DNA of 64,000 bases from Amphiura filiformis (lineage: Eukaryota > Echinodermata > Ophiuroidea > Amphilepidida > Amphiuridae), in NCBI RefSeq assembly GCF_039555335.1, contig NC_092628.1, positions 32,972,465 to 33,036,464 on the forward strand. The letters run 5' to 3'. Positions 10,726 through 22,400 of the stretch are shown piece after piece (the first letter of the stretch is position 1; every line of letters begins with the position of its first letter). The notes under the pieces are model-generated. The model ran no database searches. It was not told the origin of the DNA and was given only the letters and a program-made list of their open reading frames with translations. A program made the translations under genes and the position numbers.

Positions 10726-11998
10726 TTAGTTGATTTCCTTTGTTATTATGCATTAAATTCTTGACACTTTAAACCGCTTAAAACCCAGACTGGTTATTAG
10801 AGAATAGGATTTCTATTAGACTACTCCAACAGTCTGCATCGCGGGCTGTTTTTCTCGATATTTACCACGGAAAAGTGTCTCCATAGCAAATAGTGTCACC
10901 CCGTCTTGAAAAGTGGGGGACATTATGGCCTGAATTGTCAAAAACATGGGCGTGCGTAGATGTTAAAGGAATGAATGATCGAGTCTATTAGAAATATAGC
11001 CGGCAAGTTACTTGTGCCCGGTTTAATACTTGAGATAATTATACATGAGTCATTCATGGTAACAATAATATTGTGACCTAGTAAAATAAAATAACAAATT
11101 TACCGAATTGGTATTCAATAATAATCTTGACGACAACACGATCTAGATTATGGAGTAGTCTAGACTATGGAGTAGTAGTAGTAGATTTATGTATGTCACA
11201 AGCTGCTTGGTGTTTAACAATTTAAAACGTGGTAGAAAAATAATGTACTCAAACGCACATCACAAATGATATGATGTTAGTTACGTTTAAAATTGCAGTC
11301 GAAACGGTTCAGTACAGCTTGTAGACATATCAAAATAACAGACATTTTTACACCTTCCTTTATTATGATCATGATAATAAGAGAAGTAAAGGCACATACA
11401 GTTATTATAAATTATGATCAAACCAATTCATTGCCATTGTTTCAACATTATCATAAATACAAATTAGTAATCAGTCAAAAACCATTCAGGTAATTCTTTG
11501 GCTAAAATATTTGCTTAGCCTTTTCCGATTCTGACTTACGTAATGCTATGCTGCATTTTTAATAGTTGTTATGTCTGTTCAGAGCAGGTGATCATGTTAT
11601 CTAGTCTAGTGTTACATCCTCGGTATGTTGATTCCGATATGACTCATTTTCATGAATGACATTGCAAGATTTGTTTCGGGGTTTTAAAGATGTTAAACTA
11701 TGGACAATTTTATAATACCATAATTTTTATAATAGGCTATCTATGTTTGTACTTCAATGGTTAAACCTATTGACTCCCCGATTTTATTTCACCACAGACA
11801 ACAGTCAAAAATGAGGGAAAACCAATATTTTATCAATAATCAATAACTACTTGCCTTGAGTTGCTGAGTTTTCAGTGCAGTAGTTGTAGTCCTTGCCCCT
11901 ATAATATACATATCTTATTTGTCACCAATGCAAAAAATTGGCACAGAATTGGCCAGGGATGTAGTACTATTAATTTATACATCGCTATACTGTAAAAC
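10726..11998. other. No gene recognised
   Basis: AT-rich sequence with only short chance frames. No splice-consistent exon or repeat family is recognised. Confidence 0.4.
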
Positions 11999-12410
11999 CT
12001 TACATGTCCTTGCCTTGCCTTGCTACCGCCATCACATCTGGTGATTTGGCTACCACATGTGCACATATTTTGGTCTGCTCTCTCCATTTCGTCCTGTCCT
12101 GTGCTACTCCTTCCACATACGTCAATCCAGACCACTCTTTAATGCTGTCGAACTATTTTGTTTCTTTTGACGACCCCTCTTTCCCATTCACCTTTCCTTC
12201 AGGGATTTGGAGTGTGAGGGGACTTCCACTGCCTCTAAGCACATGGCCCAGGTAACCCATCTTTAAATTGAGTACCTTTCCAATGAGCTGTCTAGTGGTC
12301 TTCAGTCTTTCAAAATACTGATGTTAGTCCTGTTCACTCTCCAGTTTATATTTATCATCCTCATCTAAAACCACATCTCTGCTACCATAATCCTGTTCTC
12401 ATCTGCGTTG
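11999..12410 (-). mobile_element. Fragment of an RTE-type LINE, ORF2 C-terminus
   Basis: On the minus strand, translation in shifting frames gives pieces typical of the C-terminal region of RTE-like LINE polyproteins: VAEMW, then NRTNISIL, LGHVLRG, KEWSGLTYVEGVAQDRTKW. Stops and frameshifts are present, and RT and endonuclease are missing. It is a dead 5'-truncated copy. Confidence 0.6.
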
Positions 12411-12502
12411 CATAGTGGTCAACTGCCTACTCCATACCAAGGTCGTCACACTCTCCACTTACCACTTATAGGCTTACTTTTCCAGTCCTACTAGGTTCCA
12501 TG

Positions 12503-12780
12503 CTCTCGTAATATAAAAGAGTATAAACTCACTCTCCAAAAGAGTGAGAAGAGTGCAAATCTCCCCTAAAAGAGTAAATACCACACCTAAAAGATACCAC
12601 TCTTTCAAGGTATGATATAAGGGACATTGCTCGAAAAAGAGTAAGAGTAATGTATGTCCCTTATATCGTACCTTAAAAGATGGTTTCCACTCTTTAGGAG
12701 CGATTTTCACTGTTTTGAGTAATTTTCACTTTTCTCACTATTTTGGAAAGTGAGTTTTTCACTCTTTTACATTACGAGAG
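12503..12780. mobile_element. 278-bp MITE with long inverted ends
   Basis: Left end CTCTCGTAATATAAAAGAGT and right end ACTCTTTTACATTACGAGAG are imperfect inverted repeats. ACTCTTTT/AAAAGAGT motifs recur internally, and GGTATGATATAAGGGACAT pairs with ATGTCCCTTATATCGTACC. No coding potential. Confidence 0.75.
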
Positions 12781-13471
12781 ATAAACGCTGGAGCCGTAAG
12801 TGAATACGAAAGATTGCGCGGAATAACCTTTGAAATCATAATATGTCATTTCTGGTAGTGTTGTTTGAGAGTCAGAATAATAAATAGAAGAATATCAAGT
12901 GAAGAAGTCCTTGAAACGTAATAATGAATTTAATACTGAATTAGTAACAATCAATTGATTAGTAACAGGTATGTGTGAACAAGTGAAGCAAATCACAATA
13001 ACAGTTTTATTTTAAATAAAAGCTTGTTTAACTGCGATACCCTATTTATTACGAGGCATCGGAATTTTTAAAATAAGTGTCAGTGGCACTGAGGCTGAAT
13101 GTTACGCATTACAGGCCAATATGGGCACCTCCTCGTTAAGTATTCAAGTGCCAATTAAGCATTTAATTAAGATCTTTGTTTTTATTTTTGTTTTAATTGC
13201 TGAAATATAATCTTTAATATCTTATACATAAAAAGAAACAATTAGATTGATATTAAACTGAATTCTACCAAGAAAAAGATCACTGGTGGGTACACAATGC
13301 AATTGGTAGGTCCGATCTTGCTTATGGCCTACTCCACATTCCATTTCAACACTGCCTGTCGTGGATTATGCTGCCGAAATTCAAGGTATCGTTACGTATC
13401 GGAATAATCATAGCTCCATGCACGTACAGAAGAAGTTCTATCTAAATCGATTGGAATATCGTCAATTTCAG
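12781..13471. other. 3' flank of the proximal ACE2-like gene
   Basis: No gene or clear repeat is visible. A polyadenylation site for the minus-strand gene ending at 13472 should lie here. AATAAA-type hexamers occur by chance in this AT-rich stretch, so I do not choose one. Confidence 0.35.
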
Positions 13472-16400
13472 TCATGGACCACAGAATCTCCAAACAAATG
13501 CTGACATCACTAAAAGGAATACGGAAGCCGAGTTTGGACGTGCAGAATCTGAATTGTGGGTACAAAAGAAATGAAGGGAAGAGTCTGTAACAAACCGTTA
13601 ACCTACCATAGATTTCGGAAATGCTACAATAGAATTTGTCAACAAAATCATGGTATTCAAAGAGGCAAAGATGTTAGTGACAATTAATGTACTCAAGCTG
13701 GACACTGGACTAGAGAAGCATCTGTCCTGGGAACTGCGATGCTGGACTAGTGGCGTAGTTGCCGGGTGTGGGGGGGGGGCAGGGGGCAATTGCCCTGGCA
13801 AAATGGCCTATTTGGATCCCCCCCGTGTGCAAGGAAAAAGGAGGAAAAGAAAAGAAAAAAGAGAGAGGGGAGAGAGAGATGAGGGGCAGAGAGATGGGGA
13901 ATCCATACGATATGCAATACCATACGATTATTATCAATAAGCCTGGCAAAATTGTCTATTGGGCCCCGCCCCCCCCAAAGTGCAGGGAAATTTGGTGGAT
14001 TTGGGCCCCGCCCCATAAAGGCTTCCCCCCTGGAAAAAATCCCAGCTACGCCGCTGTGCTGGACAGGACGATATGAGTGCTGTCATGGTTCGGGAAAACC
14101 ATATAAGTAAATAAGTAAGCATTCCATGATCCTATTAGCCTAACCAATTTTCTCTTTGTTTCAGTCATTCAAGTAGTACGGAACATTATTCCGAAATGGC
14201 ATCAGTGACTTCTCATATGTAAAATATTCAACTTTAACAAAATATTAACAATTCCAACAAGATACTATTTTTTCACTCACCCCATCCAATGTACTCTTCA
14301 TTCTCAGCATTAGTCTTTTCAAGCCATTCCATCAAAGGAGCATAGTATTCCATGATAGCATCTGCTGACATCTCACGCTGTCCCGTGATAGCTTCCATTG
14401 CGTCACGCCATGGTTTAGTCCTTCCCATTTGAAGCATTTGCCTATGAAACCAAAATGATTATTACAATTCCGGTTTCTCTAGCTATGAAATTGTTAAATG
14501 ATTGCTATAGCTTTTTATCATTTGATATTTCTTCTTATTTGGAATACCTGTATAAATGCTTTCTGCTCCATTTCTTGTATTATTGCTTGTTTTTGTGTGC
14601 CTCGTTACCCCGCATCATAGCCTACTTGTCTAAATTCTTTCTGTTGTTTATGTTCTTTTAATACATTTAATAATATTCTCTCTTTGCATTAATTGGTGAC
14701 GGTTCTGTTGTTCTTTTGAGTCACTATTACAAAGTACTTACGCAAGCTTGCTGCCTGCTTCTTTGGACCTATAGATATCACATCTATGCAACGGTCCCGT
14801 ATGTCCAGCGGCTTCACACAACGCCTTGTGGAATTGAAATTGCATTATTGTACGTAGAAAGTATCTGTAATAAATTCAAGTTTACACGTTCATAATAAAA
14901 TAACAGGTTAACTATTTTTTGCTTGAAGATCAAGAATTCCATGTCTTGTAATAAAACCGGTATTCTTCTCCTTTACTTTATCGTCATTGTCGTGATTGGC
15001 TCGTGAGTTTTTCAATGGTTCCCTTAAAGGATTGGTTTCAAAAAAAGGCTCACCGTCAAAAGATTTAGAATGATACCGTTAAGAGATTCTTTTATTCTGG
15101 GAAGTCCCAGAAACATTGCAGAAAATTGCAAGAAGGCATTGGCTTACTGCTTCTGATTACAGGCATGTTATATAAACTACACCACGGCTATTCCTCTAAT
15201 ATTAGTTAAAATCAACCTAGTCACCTCACTAAATTGATCATATTGTCAAGAAGTTGTTTTCCCGGTTTTAAAAGTTTTATGTTAAATAGGGATAGTCCCG
15301 ATTTTTGGCGGGAAACCTCTTTTGTTCAGGACAAATTCTGATTGGTAGCCAAAGTCCTCTGGATTGATCAATCTTTTGTTCAGAGCAAAGCCTGATTGGT
15401 CACTGAAATCCTGTACCAATCGATTGGGGCTGTTCCGTTTTGTGTCCAAACTCCTGGCCAGGTTGTTCGTGTTCATATTTTTTTTTTATTCATGTACGGG
15501 AGCAAATATATTGACGAATGTCCTTTCCTCTAAATATTGAGTCAGTGGAACTTGCCCTTTCACAAATAGGGAGGGAGTAAAGTGGAAGTAAGAGCGGCGA
15601 AATCGCCGTGACATCCGGTCTGAACCAGATCAGATCAGTTCTGTCGGGCCGTTCGTGGGCTAGAGACATGCGTCTGGTTTTGCTTAAAATGTTTCAATTT
15701 GTTTTATAGGTTTTCATCAAAAATTAAGTGTGGAATAACTCCACCTTGAGAGTGAATTCCCTACACAAGTTTGTCAAAATTTTAGCTCGACCAACGTCGA
15801 GAAAGCAAAAAGAAATGTGTTTTAAAATATAAACACGTGTGAAATTTTGAGAAAACAAAATGGCGTCGAACATGTCCAAAGCCTTTCGCCATACAGAAGT
15901 GATGGTTTGGTAAGTGTCGTAAACCTTAAAATCTGTTCCACTGACTGACTGCCCTCCATTTATCCATGTTTGAAAATATTATCAGAGATGTGTGAGGAAT
16001 TATATTGGCGTTCTATTACGGGACACAAATAGAAAATGGGGAAAAATTGTTGTTGTTTTGCGAGAAACTCAGACACCGTTGCCTCAAATTTTAAAAAAAA
16101 AAGTCCACGGCGTTGTGATATGCTGTGGCTTCTTCATTCGGTGATACCGAAAATTGATTTGCGCATATTTTGATTATTTGAATTGATTGATGTCATATTT
16201 TTGTTAAGCTTAAGAATTGCACTTTTTGTATTTGCCTCAAAATTTAAAAAAGTCCACGGCGTTTTGAATGCTGTGGCTTCTTTATTCGGAATTCCGAAAA
16301 TTAATTTGTGTATTATTTGGATGTTCTGAATTGATTGGTGATATATTTTTGGTAAGATTAAGATTTGCACTTTTTGTATTTGTACCCTCCGCGGAAGCAC

Positions 16401-19400
16401 ATACAAATAATTTTGTGGTCATTTCGATGTGAAGTGACAATTTTGTTGGAAAATTAAGTTGCGCAATTCAATTTGAATAATCAACAATGTCATGATCTTC
16501 TTCATGAATGTTGGTGTCTGGTTTTCTCGAGAAACAAATTAACCTCGGGTGCTGAAAATTTTAGCACATGAGTTTGTGGCCGTCACAAAATTTGGGAGAC
16601 GACAAAAATGGTTTTATAAGCTTAAACTTTGTTTAAATTGAAAATTAATTGATGAATAATTTTCATTAATCAACTTTCATGACTTTCATCCAAATTTTTG
16701 AAAGGGAAATGATCGATTTAATTGATCGGTCGGGTTGATTGATTTTATTGGAAGGTATTTACCGATCACTTGATCGGATTGATTATTAGAAATTGATTGA
16801 TCAATAATTTTTATTAATCAACTTTCATCCAAAAGTTTGAAAGGGTGTTGGTCGGTGCATTTTATCGATCAGCACTGGGGTATTTAGGGTTTCACACTTG
16901 ATCAGATTGATTATTAGAAATTGATTGATCGTTAATTTTTATTAATCAACTTTCATCCAAAAATTTTGAAAGGGTGTTGGTCGGTGCATTTTATCGATCA
17001 GCACTTGGGGTATTTAGGGTTTCACAAATTGGTCAGTTATAATATTGACAAATTACTTGAAAAGTATAATAAGCCGATTGATTAATCGGGAATTTATTTT
17101 TGTCTCGATTCATGTTGAATCGTTATTTTATGTGAGAAACAAATCTCAAATATTGTGTCCCTGGTTCCATTATACCAGAGAAATTGAATTTGCTATTTAA
17201 ATTTAAATTTATATTTATATTTTTGCAATTCAAAAATAATTAATAAATTTACTGAACTGTAAAACCTAGATTCAGGGTGAATTTATTTTGTCTCAAGGTC
17301 AAGAGTATAAATTAGGCACTTGATTCCCCTTCATATTTTTCAATTTTAAGGCCACGCTACCCACGGCCAGGGAATTGTCGGACTTCGTCGCAAGTCCGAC
17401 TTTTATTCCAATTTTCCCAAACCCCTGGTCTGTGACATAAATTTTGGTGGCAACGGTCTGTCTCAATTACCAGGCCTAAATTTTGGTGACAGCGGCACAG
17501 CTGCATTTGTCCAGTTCAACCTTATATCATTGGGTTTTTATTATCTTAAAAACTTTTAGGCCTTCAAAATTTTAGGGTAGTAAATACCAGTGCTTGATTT
17601 ATTTGAATTGTCTCACTGTTACGAAATATTTTCATTGTTTAGTAAATTAAAAAAAAAAAAATAATGGCAAAACAAGGACCAAATTTCAAATTATCTTATA
17701 CTCCACTTTCATTCATGGAGGAAGGTGCAATTAGATTCAATGCAGATGAAGTAGATATGAATACTTTGGGTCATCAATATGATCAATCTCATGTTAAAAA
17801 GGAAGATGAAATTGAACAACATCTGCATGACCTTGCAAATAGGGTGGCAAAAGCAAGTGAATCTGGTTCATATCTTGCAGATCAAGATGGGGAGTATCTG
17901 GATGAAAGAATTCATCCCGATACAGAGGTTAAAAATTCTGTAAGGGCTGATGCATGTACAAATACACAAGCCCGTCCAAGGGTATTAAAGAAAACTCAAA
18001 TTCCCCACCAACAGTCAGTGGAACAGATGGTTTTCTGTGGAGCATGGGCTGCTGCATAACCCTGGTACTCAAAGGCAAACTTCCATAATCCCTCCTGGTT
18101 ATTCAAATTCTTTGCCCGGTGATAATTCGAGAATACATCGGAACACCAATTGCAAACCAGAACCCTACAGTGGTGATACAGATTTAACTTCGTGGTTGGT
18201 TCATTTTGATTTGATGTCAGAAATTAACAGGTGGGAAGGAATAGTAAAAGCTAAATTTATGGGAGGTGCATTACGTGGCGAAGCTTTGCGATTATATGCT
18301 TCCCTCAGCAAAGAGTCGCGTGCAGATGCCGACATAATTGCGCATGAATTGTGTAGTAGATTCAGTCCGTGTGACCCAGCGCAGTCGTATCGTTTGCGAC
18401 TAAGACAGAGACGTCGTAAACCTAATGAATCTTTGTCTGCATTAGCTACTGCGATTAGAGTGCTAACAGCTAAAGCTTTTCCAGATGCGCCTCATTCCGT
18501 TGCAGACGACATTGCAATCGACCATTTTGTGGAAGCCTTAGAAGGAAATAAGCAATTGAGAATGGCGATAAGACGAAAACAACCAAAAACCATGTCGGAA
18601 GCATTGGCGACTGCAAGGTTTGAGGAGGGACTGATTCGGGTTGATGAGGATCGAAATCCATTAGCTCGCAGAACAGCAGCGCTGCAAAATGCTGACAATT
18701 TATTAGCACCGTCCCCAGTAGTGAATAGTAAACCTCTTGATGCAGGCGTGGCGTCTAGTAGTATTATAGGTCAAAATACAACTTTTGTTTCACAACCTGA
18801 ACTTGAGACTGGTAACACTAAATTAGGACTCACAGATTTGGAAAACCCTAATACAAATATATTTAAAAAGAAGAGTGAAGAAGCTTGGAGGTATAAAGTA
18901 GAGAGAAAGATAGATTCATTAACTGCAGAAAGAGATGACTTGACAGAGAAGGTTCAGACTTTGATACAAATAACTCAACAATTAAAAGGCATGGTTGTTA
19001 CTAACAATCAACCGAGTACTATTGCTCCTGTTCAGACAAATGATTATTATCCAATACGTAGGCCAAGACCACGTTCACAGGTGCAGTGTTATCATTGCTA
19101 TAGTTTTGGACATTACAAAAACGAATGTCCCCACTTGTCAAACACACGATATGGATGGATGAATAATAGGCCAAGGATGAATCCAGCTGGAAATATGTAT
19201 ATCCCTCCATCTAATAACATGCAGGTCCCACCATCTGGTAATATGCAGTTCCTCCAGCTGGTAACGCATATGGACCACTAACCAGTCATAATAATCATGG
19301 TAATACCAGTAGTAATATGAATAGTAGTCCAACTTGTAACATGTATGGTCAAACAACTTGTAGTAATGGTAATCAGACTAGTAATATGTATGGTGAAATG

Positions 19401-22400
19401 TCTAGGGAGACACATGGACAGGACATGTCAAACGGTGGATATAAAGTCCAGAATAGTAGTCCGTTACCTCATCCAGCTGATAGTATTCCCAGTGTTCGTG
19501 ATGGTTATTTTGTAGGAAATTCAAGGAATCCGTCAACAGGTGCAGATTTAAACTCTGTTCGGTTGCCCAAGACAGGGCCAATGAGCAACCTACTGCAAAC
19601 AAGGCCCAGGTAGTCAAGAAATCAATTTATGCAATGGTTAGAATTGGTAAGCAGGATATTAAGATGCTTGTAGATAGTGGTTCAACTGACACTTTGATTC
19701 ATCCCAAGGTTTGGGAATTATTTCCAAAGGAGATTACTGATCAGCTTAAGCCTTATTTACCCCAATTGCAGCTGCAAATGGTCAGGTGTTGAAAGTACAT
19801 GGTGTATGTGGAGAACTTGATATGCAGTTAGGGAAAGTACAGGTTAAACATCCAGTTTTGGTCGCTGACATTGAACCTGCTGGAATTTTAGGAAATGATT
19901 TTATGCATTCTTTTGGAGGAATTGTAGATGTACGGAAGGGCACAGTTACTATCATGGATAAACAAATTCCAGTAGTAGTTGAAACATCTCCTTCCCAATG
20001 TTGTCGGGTAGCTGTACTTAATACTACAACCATTCAGCCAGGACAGGAATTGATTATTCCAGGTCGACTTGTTAGTAGGAAGCCAGCAGGAATAGGTATT
20101 GTGGAAGCGACTAAACAATTTGTTGAGCGTGATAGTGGTGTCCTTGTTGCAAGGTCAGTGGTTGATTTTGATTGCACAAGAGTTCCTTTGAGGTTGGCAA
20201 ATTTTTCTAGTGAACCAGTGGTACTTTATCAAGGTACAAATGTAGCATTGTTACAGCCTGCTGAGTTAGTACAATCATTAGGGAATGGTGATGAAGCAAA
20301 CACACAAGACCAAATTGATACCAATTTATTTGAAAGTACATGTAACACAATTAACAACATAGACACTGAGGAAATACAAACAAGTAGTTCTTCAAATGAA
20401 TTCAAGAATACAAATTCATATGGTGTAAGTGAGAATAAAGTTAGATCCAAGACTGATAATTCATTACAAGATATTGTTGAGACAAATTCAAAAGAGCAGA
20501 AGAAGGACATAGTGAATGATGATTTAAAGGAGTTAATACATCGGACAATCCCAGATTTAGATAATAATCAAAAAGAAGCGGTGGTGAATGTGATTAAAAA
20601 ACACAAAAGGTTTTTTCAGAAAATAGTGAACCAGGGAGAACTTCTTTAGCATATCATCATATCAATACAGGTGATTGTCCCCAATAAGACAGCCGCCTAG
20701 GCGTTTGCCTTTTCATCAACGTGCAGAAGTAGAAAATGAAATTCAGAGTATGCTTCAAAAGGCATCATTAGTCCTTCTCAGTCACCATGGCAGTCCCCAG
20801 TAGTAATTGCAAAGAAGAGTGATGGTACTTTACGATTTTGTGTTGATTTTCGCAAAATTAATTTGAATGTCCGAGTGGATTCGTATCCACTTCCTAGGAT
20901 AGATGATACTTTAGACGCTCTATCAGGTTCACAATGGTTTTCTACATTAGATTTGACCTCGGGTTATTGGCAGATAGAAGTTGCCCCAGAAGACAGACAG
21001 AAAACAGCATTTTCCACTGGTACGGGACTTTATGAGTTCAACGTACTCCCATTTGGTTTGACAAATGCGCCTCGGACTTTCGAGCGCCTTATGGAGCGTG
21101 TGTTATCAGGGTTGCAATGGCAAATTTGTCTGGTCTATTTGGATGACATCATTATTTTTAGTAAGACCTTTGAAGATCATCTTACAAGGATGGAAACTGT
21201 GTTTACTAGACTTGAACAAGCAGGGCTTAAACTTAAACCCAAAAAGTGTGATTTGTTAAAAACACGAGTTCTATACTTAGGTCATGTTATTTCACGTGAT
21301 GGAGTATCAACAGATCCAAAGAAAATTGACAAAGTTAGAAATTGGAAGGTACCTACAAATGTGAAAGAAGTCAGACAATTTTTAGGCCTGTGTTCCTATT
21401 ATAGACGTTTTGTGAAATCATTTTCTACAATAGCAGCACCTCTACATCGTCTCACAGAGAAAGATACTATTTTCATTTGGACCGAAAAATGTCAAAAAGC
21501 GTTTGAGGAATTGAGAAATCATCTAACAACCTCCCCAATTTTAGCATTTCCGGATTTTTCCAAGAGTTTTATATTGGACACTGATGCAAGTGGAGATGGT
21601 ATAGGGAGTGTATTGTCACAGGTTCAAGATGGAAAGGAAAGAGTTATCGCCTATGCGAGTAAGAAACTTTCCAAATCAGAACGGAAATACGATGTAACAC
21701 GGAGAGAAATGTTGGCAGCAGTTTCATTTGTTAAACATTTTCGCCATTTCCTGTATGGGAGAACATTCAGACTTAGAACAGATCATGGTTCTTTAAGGTG
21801 GTTATCAAATTTCAAGGAGATAGATGGTCAAGTAGCAAGGTGGTTCGAAGTTCTTGCAATGTTTGAATTTGAAATTGAACATAGGCCTGGTAAAAACATA
21901 ATAATGCAGACGCACTCTCACGACATCCCGATGTGTATGAAGCAGATAGATGTGACTCGGCAAGGTGTTGTTCAGTTTCTCACACAGGTAGTTCCAAGGA
22001 CATAAAGTCAATAGTGTGTACATGTACTGGTGCATTCAGTCTTGCAGGATTAGATTCCCAGTCCCTTGCATTAGCTCAAAAACAAGATACTCGTATTTCA
22101 CCAATAATAGATCTTTTGAAAAAGAGTTCTACTCGTCCTACATTGGAAGCTGTTTCTGGTTTGGATCGTTTTTCAAAGATATTATGGAGCCAGTGGGATC
22201 AGTTGACTTTGAAAGAGGGAGTGTTGTATAGAAAATATATTTCATCATCAAGAGTAACATATGTACAATTTGTAGTTCCGCAAGCATTAAAGAATGAAGT
22301 GTTGATATTTGCTCATGATACTAGAACAGCGGGTCATTTAGGACAGAGGAGAACTCTGGGTAAAATCAGAAAATCATATTATTGGCCAAGTTATCGTAGA

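Larger units (their letters stand above)
15244..17437 (+). repeat. 5' LTR (2194 bp)
   Basis: Starts TG and ends CA. It contains two diverged direct copies of a block with GTCCACGGCGTT and GCTGTGGCTTCTT (about 16077-16217 and 16218-16383). A three-unit GATTGATT-rich tandem array follows at 16700-17027, then a strong hairpin at 17377-17400 near the 3' end. The length is large for a gypsy LTR. Confidence 0.9.

Noticed and set aside
13650..14122. Several overlapping frames of 60-105 codons on both strands
   Set aside because: They lie across a G-rich MITE in intron 12 and have no family motifs or conservation of frame.
15282..15476. Minus-strand frame of 64 codons, repeated at 25126-25392
   Set aside because: It is the same LTR sequence in both LTRs, with no start context or motif. 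Presence in two copies follows from LTR duplication.
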